Shown: one piece after another, positions 1 through 7,931 of the stretch
How the letters are laid out: every line of letters starts with the position of its first letter
Position numbering within the stretch: the first letter of the stretch is position 1
Origin: an uncultured Lachnospiraceae bacterium
GTDB taxonomy: Bacteria > Bacillota > Clostridia > Lachnospirales > Lachnospiraceae
Assembly (NCBI GenBank): GCA_910587085.1
Contig: CAJUMC010000013.1
Coordinates: 3,616 to 67,615, forward strand
Length of the DNA: 64,000 nt
Direction: 5' to 3'
Program-made: the position numbers and the translations under genes
Notes under the pieces: generated by a model
The model's database searches: none
Told to the model about the DNA's origin: nothing
What the model saw: the letters and a program-made list of their open reading frames with translations, nothing else

Positions 1-448
1 TTCCTCTGGTAATGGTCAGCTCGATATACAGCCGGCTGTCCGCCCCGCCGTTCAGCGTGGCAATTACCAGATCGGGATTGAGAATTTCGATATCGGGATC
101 CGCCTGAATGTTCCCGGCCGTAACAATTCCCTCGCCCTCAAAATCAATGTATGCCGTTTTTGCTTCGTTCGATTCGCTTGTATTTTTGATCGCCAGGTTC
201 TTGATGTTCATTATGATTTCAGTGACATCCTCCTTTACGCCCGGGATCGGCATAAATTCATGCACAACGCCGTCGATCTTCACATGGCTGACCGCTGCGC
301 CCGGCAGGGAGGAAAGCATGATTCTCCTCAGAGAATTTCCCAGGGTTGTGCCGTAGCCCCTCTCGAGAGGCTCAACGACAAAACGCCCGTACTTCTTATC
401 TTCTGAAATCTCAGCAATTTCAATTCTAGGTTTTTCAAAATCAAACAT
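1..448 (-). CDS. rpoA: RNA polymerase alpha subunit, N-terminal part (runs off the left edge)
   Basis: This encodes about the first 149 residues of the alpha subunit, which dimerises to nucleate RNA polymerase assembly. The protein starts MFDFEKPRIEIAE and carries the conserved GYGTTLGNSLRR segment of the alpha N-terminal domain, followed by the SSLPGAAV region. The ATG at 446-448 follows an AGGAGG-type site. It lies 63 bp downstream of rpsD as the last gene of the alpha operon. The C-terminal domain lies outside the window. Confidence 0.96.
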   Translation of the reverse strand, partial: MFDFEKPRIEIAEISEDKKYGRFVVEPLERGYGTTLGNSLRRIMLSSLPGAAVSHVKIDGVVHEFMPIPGVKEDVTEIIMNIKNLAIKNTSESNEAKTAYIDFEGEGIVTAGNIQADPDIEILNPDLVIATLNGGADSRLYIELTITRG

Positions 449-511
449 CCTGGACCCTCCTTTAGGGTTGGTCTGAGGGTATCCCAAACAGACAGAACCA
501 CGCTCCGCCTA

Positions 512-1108
512 TTATTTGGAGTACAACTCGACGATAAGCATTTCGTTTACCGGAACATCGATCTGATCTCTGGTCGGAATCTCCTTCACCGTACCGGTCA
601 GGTTTTCATGGTCTGCCTCCAGCCATGCCGGAACCGCTCTGCCGCCGGTTACCTCAAGGACGTCCTTATATCTCTGCGTGGATTTTGCCTTTTCTTTAAT
701 AGAAATGACATCGCCCACCTTCACCTGATAGGACGGGATGTTAACGCATTTGCCGTTGACAAGCACATGCTTGTGATCGACAATCTGTCTTGCCTCGGTT
801 CTCGTTCTGCCGTACCCGAGACGGTAAATCACGTTGTCAAGACGAAGCTCGAGAATAATCATAAGATTCTCGCCGGTGGTGCCGTACTTCAGCTTTTTCG
901 CCCTCTCGAAATTGTTGCGGAACGGCTTCTCCAGCACGCCGTAGATAAATTTTGCCTTCTGCTTCTCGCGCAGCTGCAGGCCGTACTCGCTGACCTTCTT
1001 GCCTGCTCTGGCAAAGCTGCGGTTGGACTTTTTATCAATACCAAGATAGCTCGGCTCAAGGCCTAAAGCTCTACATCTCTTTAATACAGGACCCATATCT
1101 CTTGCCAT
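512..1108 (-). CDS. rpsD: 30S ribosomal protein S4
   Basis: S4 (198 aa) is a primary 16S rRNA binder that starts assembly of the small-subunit body. The N-terminus MARDMGPVLKRCRALG and the S4-type RNA-binding domain (RLDNVIYRLGYGRTRTEARQ, then HKHVLVNG) are plain. The start has an AAGGAGG site. There are no N-terminal zinc cysteines of the C+ form. It is only 18 bp from rpsK, so it is co-transcribed in the alpha operon. In other bacteria S4 represses this operon; I did not identify an S4 target here. Confidence 0.97.
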   Translation of the reverse strand: MARDMGPVLKRCRALGLEPSYLGIDKKSNRSFARAGKKVSEYGLQLREKQKAKFIYGVLEKPFRNNFERAKKLKYGTTGENLMIILELRLDNVIYRLGYGRTRTEARQIVDHKHVLVNGKCVNIPSYQVKVGDVISIKEKAKSTQRYKDVLEVTGGRAVPAWLEADHENLTGTVKEIPTRDQIDVPVNEMLIVELYSK

Positions 1109-1126
1109 AGTTATTCTGCCTCCTTA

Positions 1127-1534
1127 TTAGACTCTTCTGCGCTTTGGTGGTCTGCAGCCGTTGTGCGGAACCGGCGTAACGTCCTTGATGCTGGTCACTT
1201 CGATGCCGCATGCCTGAAGGGCGCGGATCGCCGCCTCTCTGCCGGAGCCCGGTCCCTTTACCATTACCTCAACGGATCTCAGGCCGTGAGGAAGCGCCGC
1301 CTTTGCCGCCGTCTCGGCAGCCATCTGTGCAGCGTAAGGAGTAGACTTTCTGGAACCGCGGAAGCCGAGCCCGCCTGCGCTGGCCCAGGAAATCGCGTTT
1401 CCTTCTGCGTCCGTAAGGGTGACGATTGTATTGTTAAAGGATGACTGGATATGTGCCTGTCCACGGTCAACATTCTTTCTAACACGCTTTTTGGCAGTCT
1501 TCTTAGCGGCTGCCGATACTGTCTTCTTAGCCAT
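1127..1534 (-). CDS. rpsK: 30S ribosomal protein S11
   Basis: S11 (135 aa) lines the platform near the decoding region. Conserved blocks AHIQSSFNNTIVTLTD, GGLGFRGSRKSTPYAAQ and the terminal NGCRPPKRRRV are all present. The N-terminus is a few residues longer than usual and rich in Lys/Ala, a common variable basic tail. The ATG follows an AGGAGG site. It lies between rpsM and rpsD in the alpha operon. Confidence 0.97.
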   Translation of the reverse strand: MAKKTVSAAAKKTAKKRVRKNVDRGQAHIQSSFNNTIVTLTDAEGNAISWASAGGLGFRGSRKSTPYAAQMAAETAAKAALPHGLRSVEVMVKGPGSGREAAIRALQACGIEVTSIKDVTPVPHNGCRPPKRRRV

Positions 1535-1648
1535 GTCTGTAACCTCCTGTTTTAGTTTCGCATGCGCCCTGCCGTCGCCGCAGCTTTATATCCGCCGCGT
1601 CCCGCATGTTTTTCCGGCGCTGTCCGGTTGCATGCTGCAATAAATCAA

Positions 1649-2017
1649 TTATTTCTTCTTATTCGCAACGGTACGCTTCGGACCCTTTCTGGTTCTTGCG
1701 TTCGTCTTCGTCTTCTGACCGCGGACCGGAAGTCCTTTTCTGTGACGGATTCCCCTGTAGCATCCGATTTCCTGCAGCCTCTTGATATTCAGCGCGATCT
1801 CTCTTCTCAGATCACCCTCGACCATCATCGTCTCATCGATCACGTCGCGGATTCTTGCGACTTCGTCGTCCGTCAGATCGCGTACACGGGTATCCGGGTT
1901 TACATTTGCCTTTGCAAGGATACGATTGGAGCTTACTCTTCCGATGCCGTATACATAAGTAAGCCCGATCTCCACACGCTTCTCTCTTGGTAAGTCCACA
2001 CCACTAATACGTGCCAT
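1649..2017 (-). CDS. rpsM: 30S ribosomal protein S13
   Basis: S13 (122 aa) sits in the 30S head and contacts the P-site tRNA and bridge B1. The start MARISGVDLPREKRVEIGLTY and the basic tail region RGIRHRKGLPVRGQKTKTNA are diagnostic. A GGAGG site precedes the ATG. The 458 bp between it and rpmJ upstream is unusually long for this operon and contains two hairpins. Confidence 0.97.
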   Translation of the reverse strand: MARISGVDLPREKRVEIGLTYVYGIGRVSSNRILAKANVNPDTRVRDLTDDEVARIRDVIDETMMVEGDLRREIALNIKRLQEIGCYRGIRHRKGLPVRGQKTKTNARTRKGPKRTVANKKK

Positions 2018-2423
2018 GTGTTATTGCACCTCCGTTGAAATTGATTGGTAAAAGAAATGTTACCTGTTTTTTGCGACGCACAACTCTGCCTGGCGTGTCC
2101 TAGCACACAGCGTCCGGAATGGACGCAGCAGATTGCCGCCGCCTCAGCCGCTTTAAATTGTGACAGCCCGGACCTGCCGGCGCTGAAAGGCGAAAGCACT
2201 GTCCCGGTCAGACAATGCAGACCGGATTCTGCACAGCCGGAATTCCTCCGGCTTATCCGCCTAAAGGCAGCCCGCAGCACTTTACGCAATGCTGCACCGC
2301 CCCACAATATCACAATTTTGTCCGATGTACACGCTTTCCCGGATGGCGTTTCCGGAAGCCGGGCTTGCTAAAGGCCCGTGACGTATGGCACAGCGGACGA
2401 TTGTAACGCAGAAAGCAAGAACT
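2018..2423. other. Intergenic spacer between rpmJ and rpsM
   Basis: This is most of a 458-bp gap inside the alpha operon. I see no open frame with a ribosome-binding site and coding character on either strand. Apart from the hairpins at its right end, it holds only a weak GCCGGA/TCCGGC stem near 2226-2242. It is probably untranslated leader for rpsM. Confidence 0.5.
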
Positions 2424-2472
2424 GTTTCTATATATAGAAACAATTGCAATGCTCTTTGAGACATTGCAATTG
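2424..2472 (-). promoter_or_regulatory. Double hairpin directly after rpmJ
   Basis: Reading along the minus strand after the rpmJ stop, an 11-bp inverted repeat (CAATTGCAATG, 10-nt loop, CATTGCAATTG; 2441-2451 with 2462-2472) runs straight into an 18-bp perfect palindrome (GTTTCTATATATAGAAAC, 2424-2441). The first stem is followed by TTTCT but not by a long T-run. It could be an attenuator, processing site or weak terminator between rpmJ and rpsM. The structure is seen; the role is inferred. Confidence 0.55.
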
Positions 2473-2475
2473 GAC

Positions 2476-2589
2476 TTAGCCCTGTCTCTGCTTGTGCTTC
2501 GGGTTCTCGCAGATCACACGGATCGCGCCCTTCCTCTTGATGATTTTACATTTTTCGCAAATCGGCTTTACAGAAGATCTAACCTTCAT
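2476..2589 (-). CDS. rpmJ: 50S ribosomal protein L36
   Basis: L36 is a 37-residue zinc-binding protein of the large subunit, starting [15 protein letters not shown]. It has the full C+ set of ligands: CEKC, then C and H in CENPKH. The ATG follows a GAAAGGAG site. It is the first gene behind a strong promoter at 2625-2653, so it opens the alpha transcription unit. Confidence 0.96.
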
Positions 2590-2624
2590 CTTTATTCACT
2601 CCTTTCGAAAAAAGTCCGCTTATT

Positions 2625-2653
2625 ATTATAACAAAAACGGACAGGAAATGCAA
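2625..2653 (-). promoter_or_regulatory. SigA-type promoter of the rpmJ-rpsM-rpsK-rpsD-rpoA unit
   Basis: On the minus strand TTGCAT (2648-2653) and a perfect TATAAT (2625-2630) are 17 bp apart, about 36 bp before the L36 start. This is a near-consensus housekeeping promoter. It implies that the alpha genes can be transcribed independently of the upstream S10-spc transcript. Confidence 0.8.
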
Positions 2654-2728
2654 GCAGTTTTTTTCCAGTTTTTAAGCAGTTTTCCGGGGGATTTCTGGAC
2701 ATTCTGCCCAAGTCCCGCCGCCTGGAGA

Positions 2729-2920
2729 AATGGCAGAAAACCGCAGAGCTTCCGCAGGAGGTCAGCCGAAAAACAGCAGGGCAGTCCGAGAAACCGCAGA
2801 GCTGCGGGAAGTCATCTGAAAAACAGCAAAACAGCCTTCTGGGAAACCGCAGAACCGCCGCAGAAAGTCAGCCGAAAAACAGCAGGGCAGTCCGGAGAAA
2901 CCGCAGAACCACCGCGGGAA
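2729..2920. repeat. Degenerate 50-56 bp tandem repeat between rpmJ and infA
   Basis: Three copies start at 2761, 2811 and 2867 with GTCAGCCGAAAAACAGCAG or GTCATCTGAAAAACAGCAA, each continuing to AAACCGCAGA and GGGAA. A partial copy precedes them from about 2729. Copies 1 and 3 are nearly identical and copy 2 has drifted. The array has no coding sense and lies between the infA terminator and the rpmJ promoter. Confidence 0.8.
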
Positions 2921-2935
2921 GCTCCCATGGAAATG

Positions 2936-2969
2936 ACAAAAACACAGAGATATCTCCCTGTGCTTTTGT
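2936..2969 (-). terminator. Terminator-like hairpin after infA
   Basis: A 12-bp stem (2936-2947 with 2958-2969, one G-T pair) has a 10-nt loop, and its 3' arm on the minus strand ends in TGTTTTTGT. It lies 12 bp after the infA stop. A long T-run after the stem is lacking, so termination may be partial, but it fits the separate promoter for rpmJ. Confidence 0.6.
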
Positions 2970-2980
2970 CCGGAATTAAC

Positions 2981-3199
2981 TTATTTATCTCTCCAGATAA
3001 TCCTTCCCTTTGTCAGATCGTACGGCGACAGCTCGAGCGTAACCCGGTCGCCCGGCACGATCTTGATGAAATTCATACGGAGCTTCCCGCTGATGTGCGC
3101 GAGCACGCGGTGCCCGTTTTCCAGCTCCACCTGGAACATCGCGTTCGGCAGCTTTTCCACCACGGTGCCTTCAATCTCAACAACATCGGATTTCGACAT
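2981..3199 (-). CDS. infA: Translation initiation factor IF-1
   Basis: IF-1 (72 aa) is a single OB-fold that occupies the ribosomal A site during initiation. The sequence runs MSKSDVVEIEGTVVEKLPNA, then VLAHISGKLRMNFI and GDRVTLELSPYDLTKGRI, full length for the family. The ATG has an AAAGGAG site. It follows adk by 47 bp; the map gene often found between adk and infA is missing. Confidence 0.97.
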   Translation of the reverse strand: MSKSDVVEIEGTVVEKLPNAMFQVELENGHRVLAHISGKLRMNFIKIVPGDRVTLELSPYDLTKGRIIWRDK

Positions 3200-3246
3200 A
3201 GATTTCTCCTTTCCCTGATCTCCTTCCCTTACGCGCTCCGAGGGCC

Positions 3247-3888
3247 TTACGCAAGAATTGCGGCGATATCGTCAAATACCTCGGATACCTCCTTCGTTCC
3301 ATCCACTTCCTTCAGAATCCCCTGCCCGGCATAATAATCGATCAGCGGCTGTGTCTGCGAATGGTAAACCTCAAGCCTCTTTGCGACGGTCTCCGGCTTG
3401 TCGTCGTCGCGCAGTACAAGCTCCCCGCCGCACGCGTCGCAGATTCCCTCCTGCTTCGTCGGGTTGTATACAATATGATATGTGCCGCCGCAGGAAAGAC
3501 ATGCGCGTCTTCCCGCCATGCGGCTGACAATATTTTCATCCGGCACCTCGACGTTAATCGCAAAATCAAGCTTTCCGCCCTCGGCAGCAAGCGCCTTCGT
3601 CAGCGCCTCGGCCTGCGGAATCGTGCGCGGAAATCCGTCCAGCACATAGCCGTCCGCACAGTCCGCCTGCTGGAATCGATCCATAATGAGTTCGAGCGTC
3701 AGCTCATCCGGCACAAGCGCTCCCTGATCCATATAGGTTTTTGCCTTTTTTCCGAGCTCCGTACCGTTCTTGATATTTGCGCGGAAGATATCCCCCGTGG
3801 AAATATGAGGGATTCCGTACTTTGCTGCAATCATCTTTGCCTGAGTTCCCTTGCCCGCACCCGGCGCGCCAAGCATAACAATCTTCAT
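3247..3888 (-). CDS. adk: Adenylate kinase
   Basis: This enzyme (213 aa) interconverts ATP + AMP and 2 ADP in the cytosol. The P-loop GAPGAGKGT is at residues 7-15, the AMP-binding ISTGD follows, and DGFPRT is present. The LID holds a structural zinc finger with CxxC (CLSC) and CxxC (CDAC), the Gram-positive form. It lies between secY (252 bp upstream) and infA, the conserved place for adk in the spc operon. Confidence 0.97.
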   Translation of the reverse strand: MKIVMLGAPGAGKGTQAKMIAAKYGIPHISTGDIFRANIKNGTELGKKAKTYMDQGALVPDELTLELIMDRFQQADCADGYVLDGFPRTIPQAEALTKALAAEGGKLDFAINVEVPDENIVSRMAGRRACLSCGGTYHIVYNPTKQEGICDACGGELVLRDDDKPETVAKRLEVYHSQTQPLIDYYAGQGILKEVDGTKEVSEVFDDIAAILA

Positions 3889-4053
3889 ATCGTCCTCATT
3901 TCTGCGCCGCTCTCTTTGCTGATTCTGCTTCAGGCCGGACGGCGCCCCGGCGCAAAGCGCTTGTTGCCTGTTTCGATATGCTGCTTTTTATGGGGAAGCT
4001 TTTGCTTTTCACGAGCTCTTCTGCTTTTTGCAGAATGCTCCGTAATTCAGACA

Positions 4054-4079
4054 CAGGGTGGGACGCCTGCCCCACCCTG
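4054..4079 (-). promoter_or_regulatory. Strong GC hairpin in the secY-adk gap
   Basis: A perfect 9-bp stem (CAGGGTGGG with CCCACCCTG) closes an 8-nt loop, 61 bp after the secY stop. No T-run follows on the minus strand. It may tune expression of the distal genes adk-infA or stabilise the 3' end of the upstream message. The role is inference. Confidence 0.5.
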
Positions 4080-4140
4080 GAAATTCAAATGCTGCAATCC
4101 ACATCCCGGCCGAATGGGCCGCGGCAGCGCTCAAATTGCG

Positions 4141-5475
4141 TTAATCATTCAAAAATCCCTTATAGTGACGCACCAGCATCTGAGACTCAATCTGCTTGAG
4201 CGTTTCAAGCACAACGCCGACCACGATGATCAGCGACGTACCGCCGAAGTTCACGCGCGCGCCGAATGCGCCTGCAAAGAAAATAGGAATAATCGCTACA
4301 ATTGTGAGTCCTACTGCTCCAACAAAGATGATATAATTCAGCACTTTGTTCAGATATTCCGTCGTCGGCCTGCCCGGGCGGATACCCGGAATAAAGCCGC
4401 CCTGCTTCTTCATGTTGTTTGCGATCTCCATCGGGTTGAAGGTGATGGAGGTGTAGAAGTAAGCAAAGAAAATAATCATGGCGATATAGAGTACCGCCCC
4501 GAGCGTGTACTTAAACTCGCCGAACTCCTTGAAGTTGAACCAGTTGCTCTGATTCAGCATATAGAGGATCTTGCGCCAGAGCGTCGAACGCTCTCCGTGC
4601 ACGCCGAAAAAGGAAGAAATAATAATCGGGAACTGCATCAGGGACGACGCGAAAATCACCGGGATAACACCTGCGGTGTTTACCTTGAGGGGAATAAAGG
4701 ACGACTGGCCGCCGACCATGCTTCTCCCCTGCACTTTTTTCGCGTACTGCACAGCGATCTTTCTCTGTGCATCCTGAAGCATGATTATCAGAACGACCGT
4801 CACAAGGATAACTGCAATTATGACAACCGCACCGATAATGCCCATGCCCACGTTGGAAGCACCGGTAATGAATTTCTGCGTCAGATTTACAATATCCGAC
4901 GGCATTTTAGCAACGATGTTGAAAAGGAGGATCATGGAAATGCCGTTTCCGACTCCCTTTTCGGTAATGCGCTCGCCTAACCACATCAGGAACGCAGAAC
5001 CTGCCGTGAACGATGCAGTGATAACCACAATGTTCGTAAACAGGTTGCCGCTGGTGAGGATACCGGAATTGCTGAAGCCGATCGTCATCGCAACGGACTC
5101 AACCACAGCCAGTCCGATGGTAAGATATCGGGAAATCTCAGCAATCTTCTTTCTCCCATCCTCGCCGTCCTTGTGAAGCTCCTCGAGCTTCGGGATGGCG
5201 ATTGTCAGCAGCTGCATGATAATCGAAGATGTGATATACGGAGAAATGTTCAACGCGAAGATGGACATTTCCGTAAAAGAACCACCTGTCAATGCATCAA
5301 GGAATCCGATATTGTCCCCCATGGTATTCGCAAGCCAGTCTTTGAAAACAGCCTGGTTTACGCCCGGAACCGGGATGAGGCAGCCGAGTCTCACGATCAG
5401 CAGCGCGAAAAACGTGTAGATGATTTTCGAGCGGATATCCTTGATACGAAAGGCGTTTCTAAGCGTTTTTAGCAT
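4141..5475 (-). CDS. secY: Protein translocase subunit SecY
   Basis: SecY (444 aa) forms the channel of the Sec translocon in the cytoplasmic membrane. The sequence starts MLKTLRNAFRIKDIRSKI, has about ten hydrophobic segments, the plug/TM2 region GGSFTEMSIFALNISPYITSS (positions about 80-100) and the C-terminal loop IRPGRPTTEYLNKVL. The ATG abuts the rplO stop (TAAATG), so translation is probably coupled. It is the membrane-protein gene closing the spc ribosomal series. Confidence 0.97.
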   Translation of the reverse strand: MLKTLRNAFRIKDIRSKIIYTFFALLIVRLGCLIPVPGVNQAVFKDWLANTMGDNIGFLDALTGGSFTEMSIFALNISPYITSSIIMQLLTIAIPKLEELHKDGEDGRKKIAEISRYLTIGLAVVESVAMTIGFSNSGILTSGNLFTNIVVITASFTAGSAFLMWLGERITEKGVGNGISMILLFNIVAKMPSDIVNLTQKFITGASNVGMGIIGAVVIIAVILVTVVLIIMLQDAQRKIAVQYAKKVQGRSMVGGQSSFIPLKVNTAGVIPVIFASSLMQFPIIISSFFGVHGERSTLWRKILYMLNQSNWFNFKEFGEFKYTLGAVLYIAMIIFFAYFYTSITFNPMEIANNMKKQGGFIPGIRPGRPTTEYLNKVLNYIIFVGAVGLTIVAIIPIFFAGAFGARVNFGGTSLIIVVGVVLETLKQIESQMLVRHYKGFLND

Positions 5476-5916
5476 TTAGATCACCTCTGCATTTCCACCA
5501 AGTGCCTTAATTTTCTCGATCGCGCTTTCACTGAACGCTGATGCCTTTACATTAAGCTTCTTAGTTAATTCTCCGTTTCCAAGAATCTTTACTCCGTCCT
5601 TCGGATTGCTGATGATGCCGAGCTCCATCATGGACTCAATCGTTACATCAGCGCCGTCCTCGAACTTGTTTAACATATCGACATTCACAGCGATGATCTC
5701 TTTTGTATTTCTGTTCTTGAAGCCTCTCTTCGGAAGTCTTCTGTACAATGGCATCTGACCGCCTTCAAAACCGGTTCTCGGAGCGCCGGAACGAGCCTTC
5801 TGACCCTTGTGGCCATAGCCCGCTGTCTTGCCGTTTCCGGAACCATGTCCGCGGCCCTTCCGGAACTTATCGCCCTGCTTCGAACCCTCCGCCGGTCTTA
5901 AATCTGTTAAATTCAT
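5476..5916 (-). CDS. rplO: 50S ribosomal protein L15
   Basis: L15 (146 aa) is a late-assembly protein of the 50S subunit. The start MNLTDLRPAEGSKQ and the Gly/Arg/Lys-rich stretch RKGRGHGSGNGKTAGYGHKGQ are typical. I chose the ATG at 5916, not an in-frame GTG at 5925, because the AGGAGG site overlaps that GTG and sits 8 nt from the ATG. The stop is directly followed by the secY ATG. Confidence 0.96.
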   Translation of the reverse strand: MNLTDLRPAEGSKQGDKFRKGRGHGSGNGKTAGYGHKGQKARSGAPRTGFEGGQMPLYRRLPKRGFKNRNTKEIIAVNVDMLNKFEDGADVTIESMMELGIISNPKDGVKILGNGELTKKLNVKASAFSESAIEKIKALGGNAEVI

Positions 5917-5936
5917 CGTGCGCACCTCCTTTATAA

Positions 5937-6119
5937 TTAGATTTCCTCAACCTTAACCAGATGTTTTACCTGCGCTACCATGCCCCTTGTGGAAGCATTG
6001 TCCGGCAGCTCCACGGTGCTGTTCAGCTTCTTCAAGCCTAAAGCAGCAACAGTTGCCCTGTGCTTCGGAATCGCACCGATGGTAGACTTCTTTAACGTTA
6101 CCTTTAATTTCTCAGCCAT
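5937..6119 (-). CDS. rpmD: 50S ribosomal protein L30
   Basis: L30 (60 aa) is a small 50S protein. The sequence MAEKLKVTLKKSTIGAIPKH and TRGMVAQVKHLVKVEE match the family across its full length. It lies between rpsE (23 bp) and rplO (20 bp) as in other spc operons. Confidence 0.95.
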   Translation of the reverse strand: MAEKLKVTLKKSTIGAIPKHRATVAALGLKKLNSTVELPDNASTRGMVAQVKHLVKVEEI

Positions 6120-6142
6120 TTTTCTGCCTCTCCTTTGCTAAA

Positions 6143-6652
6143 TTAGCCTAAAAGCTCATCCACAGAAATACCGCGGAGTGCTGCTACCTCCTCCGGAGTC
6201 TTCAACTGCGAAAGGCCGTTGATGGTAGCGAGAACAACGTTCTGCTTGTTGTTCGAGCCGAGAGACTTCGTACGGATGTTCTTAAAGCCTGCGAGCTCGA
6301 GAACGTTGCGGGCAGGGCCTCCGGCGATGATACCGGTACCGTCCGGGCTCTTCTTGAGCAGAACGCTCGCGCTGCCGAATTTGCCGATGAAGTCATGAGG
6401 AACGCTTCCGTTCTCATCGAGCGGCAGCTCGATCAGCTTCTTCATGGCGTCCTCCTTGCCCTTGCGGATCGCCTCCGGAATCTCGGCTGCCTTGCCGAGG
6501 CCGGCGCCGACATGGCCGTTCTTGTCGCCGACAACAACCAGCGCCGTAAAACGGAAGTTCCGGCCGCCCTTTACAACCTTCGTTACGCGCTTGATGGCTA
6601 CGACCTTCTCCTCCAGCTCCAACTGACTAGCATCAATGATTGTACGTTTCAT
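6143..6652 (-). CDS. rpsE: 30S ribosomal protein S5
   Basis: S5 (169 aa) acts in decoding fidelity at the back of the 30S subunit. It has the double-stranded-RNA-binding-like N-terminal domain (VVAIKRVTKVVKGGRNFRF, ALVVVGDKNGHVGAGLGKA) and the C-terminal fold with GTGIIAGGPARNVLELAG. The length is standard. It is embedded in the spc run between rplR and rpmD. Confidence 0.97.
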   Translation of the reverse strand: MKRTIIDASQLELEEKVVAIKRVTKVVKGGRNFRFTALVVVGDKNGHVGAGLGKAAEIPEAIRKGKEDAMKKLIELPLDENGSVPHDFIGKFGSASVLLKKSPDGTGIIAGGPARNVLELAGFKNIRTKSLGSNNKQNVVLATINGLSQLKTPEEVAALRGISVDELLG

Positions 6653-6668
6653 GTGTTTTCCTCCCTGC

Positions 6669-7037
6669 TTAGAAATTGAGGCCGGCCTCGCGAGCCGCCT
6701 CGGCCAGCGCCTGAATCTTGCCCTGATAGATGAATCCGCCTCTGTCGAATACGACCTCGGTAATGCCCTTTTCCTGTGCCTTCTTGGCGATTACCTTTCC
6801 CAGGTGTGCAGCGGCGGCAACATCGTTGGTCTTCTCAAGCTCAGCCTTTACATCCTTGTCGAGGGTGGAAGCCGCAACCAGCGTATTTCCCGCGGTATCG
6901 TCAATTACCTGTGCGTACATATGATTATTGCTTCTGAAAACAGCTAAACGTGGTCTCTCAGGAGTGCCGGCGAAACGATTGCGCATTCTGTTATGCTTCT
7001 TAACACGAACTTCACTTCTAGATACTTTACTAACCAT
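6669..7037 (-). CDS. rplR: 50S ribosomal protein L18
   Basis: L18 (122 aa) binds 5S rRNA in the central protuberance. The basic N-terminus with RVKKHNRMRNRFAGT, the segment RPRLAVFRSNNHMYAQVIDD and the terminal ALAEAAREAGLNF are characteristic. A GGAGG-type site precedes the ATG. It is 15 bp after rplF. Confidence 0.97.
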   Translation of the reverse strand: MVSKVSRSEVRVKKHNRMRNRFAGTPERPRLAVFRSNNHMYAQVIDDTAGNTLVAASTLDKDVKAELEKTNDVAAAAHLGKVIAKKAQEKGITEVVFDRGGFIYQGKIQALAEAAREAGLNF

Positions 7038-7052
7038 TTTTCAAGCCTCCTT

Positions 7053-7595
7053 CTACTTCTTACCGGTCTTACCGACTTTACGTCTGATAACCTCATCGGC
7101 ATACTTGATACCCTTGCCCTTATACGGCTCCGGTCTTCTCTTATCCCTGATTTCAGCAGCATATTGGCCAACTTTTTCTTTATCAATACCCTTAACGGTA
7201 ATTTTGTTCTGCCCGTCAAGAACGGTCTCCACGCCTTCCGGGTCAACCATAATTACCGGATGGGAATATCCCAATGTCAATGTGAGCTCCTTGCCGGACT
7301 TCGCAGCCCTGTAGCCCACGCCGTTGATCTCGAGAACCTTCTCGTAGCCCGCCGTTACGCCGGTAACCATATTGGCAACCAGAGTTCTCGTCAGACCGTG
7401 AAGCGACTTCATTCTCTTCAGGTCGTTCGGTCTGTTGACAACGATCTCCGCTCCCTCAACCTTAATCTCCATCTCTGCAGGCAGCACTCTCTCAAGTGTT
7501 CCCTTAGGACCTTTTACAGTCACTTTGTTATTTTCTGCAACCTCAACTGTTACGCCAGCCGGGATCGCGATTGGCATCTTACCTATACGTGACAT
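7053..7595 (-). CDS. rplF: 50S ribosomal protein L6
   Basis: L6 (180 aa) lies near the factor-binding centre of the 50S subunit. It starts MSRIGKMPIAIPAGVTVEV and ends in the signature RRPEPYKGKGIKYADEVIRR. Both duplicated domains are present. A 336-bp spacer separates it from rpsH upstream, unusual for a compact operon. Confidence 0.97.
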   Translation of the reverse strand: MSRIGKMPIAIPAGVTVEVAENNKVTVKGPKGTLERVLPAEMEIKVEGAEIVVNRPNDLKRMKSLHGLTRTLVANMVTGVTAGYEKVLEINGVGYRAAKSGKELTLTLGYSHPVIMVDPEGVETVLDGQNKITVKGIDKEKVGQYAAEIRDKRRPEPYKGKGIKYADEVIRRKVGKTGKK

Positions 7596-7776
7596 GCCCG
7601 TACCTCCTTAATAAATGTTTGACAGCTCTCAAGCTGTCCCCGTGGGAAAGAGTATCTAATGGGACAGGTTCTCCCGAAAAGACTTCCTTTCCTTGCCAGG
7701 AATAATTATGAATTTGTCCGCATCCGTATTTCATCACGGATACCCTTTTCCTCCGGCTGAGCCTGCTCTGCCGTGG

Positions 7777-7918
7777 AAAATTCTGTCTGCCGGACGGAAC
7801 CGCCCCGCCGGCCAAAATCCTGTCCGCCGGATAAAATTATTCCGCCGGGCCGGCGTCCCTCTCTGCCGGATGATTTCATCCAGCCGGGCCAAAATCTTTT
7901 CTGTCGGATAAAATCGTC
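7777..7918. repeat. 37-40 bp degenerate tandem repeat in the rpsH-rplF gap
   Basis: Units begin near 7777, 7814, 7851 and 7891. The common pattern is AAAATCCTGTCTGCCGG, then ATAAAATT or a variant, then CCGCCGGGCC. The fourth unit is partial and stops 13 bp before the rpsH stop codon at 7932. The remaining part of the gap (7596-7776) has only a 7-bp stem GACAGCT/AGCTGTC near 7621. The array is inside the spc operon transcript but outside any gene. Confidence 0.7.
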
Positions 7919-7931
7919 GTGAACCGCGGTC

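Noticed and set aside
3361..4980. Plus-strand frame of 539 codons across adk and secY
   Set aside because: It is antisense to two certain genes and crosses their intergenic gap.
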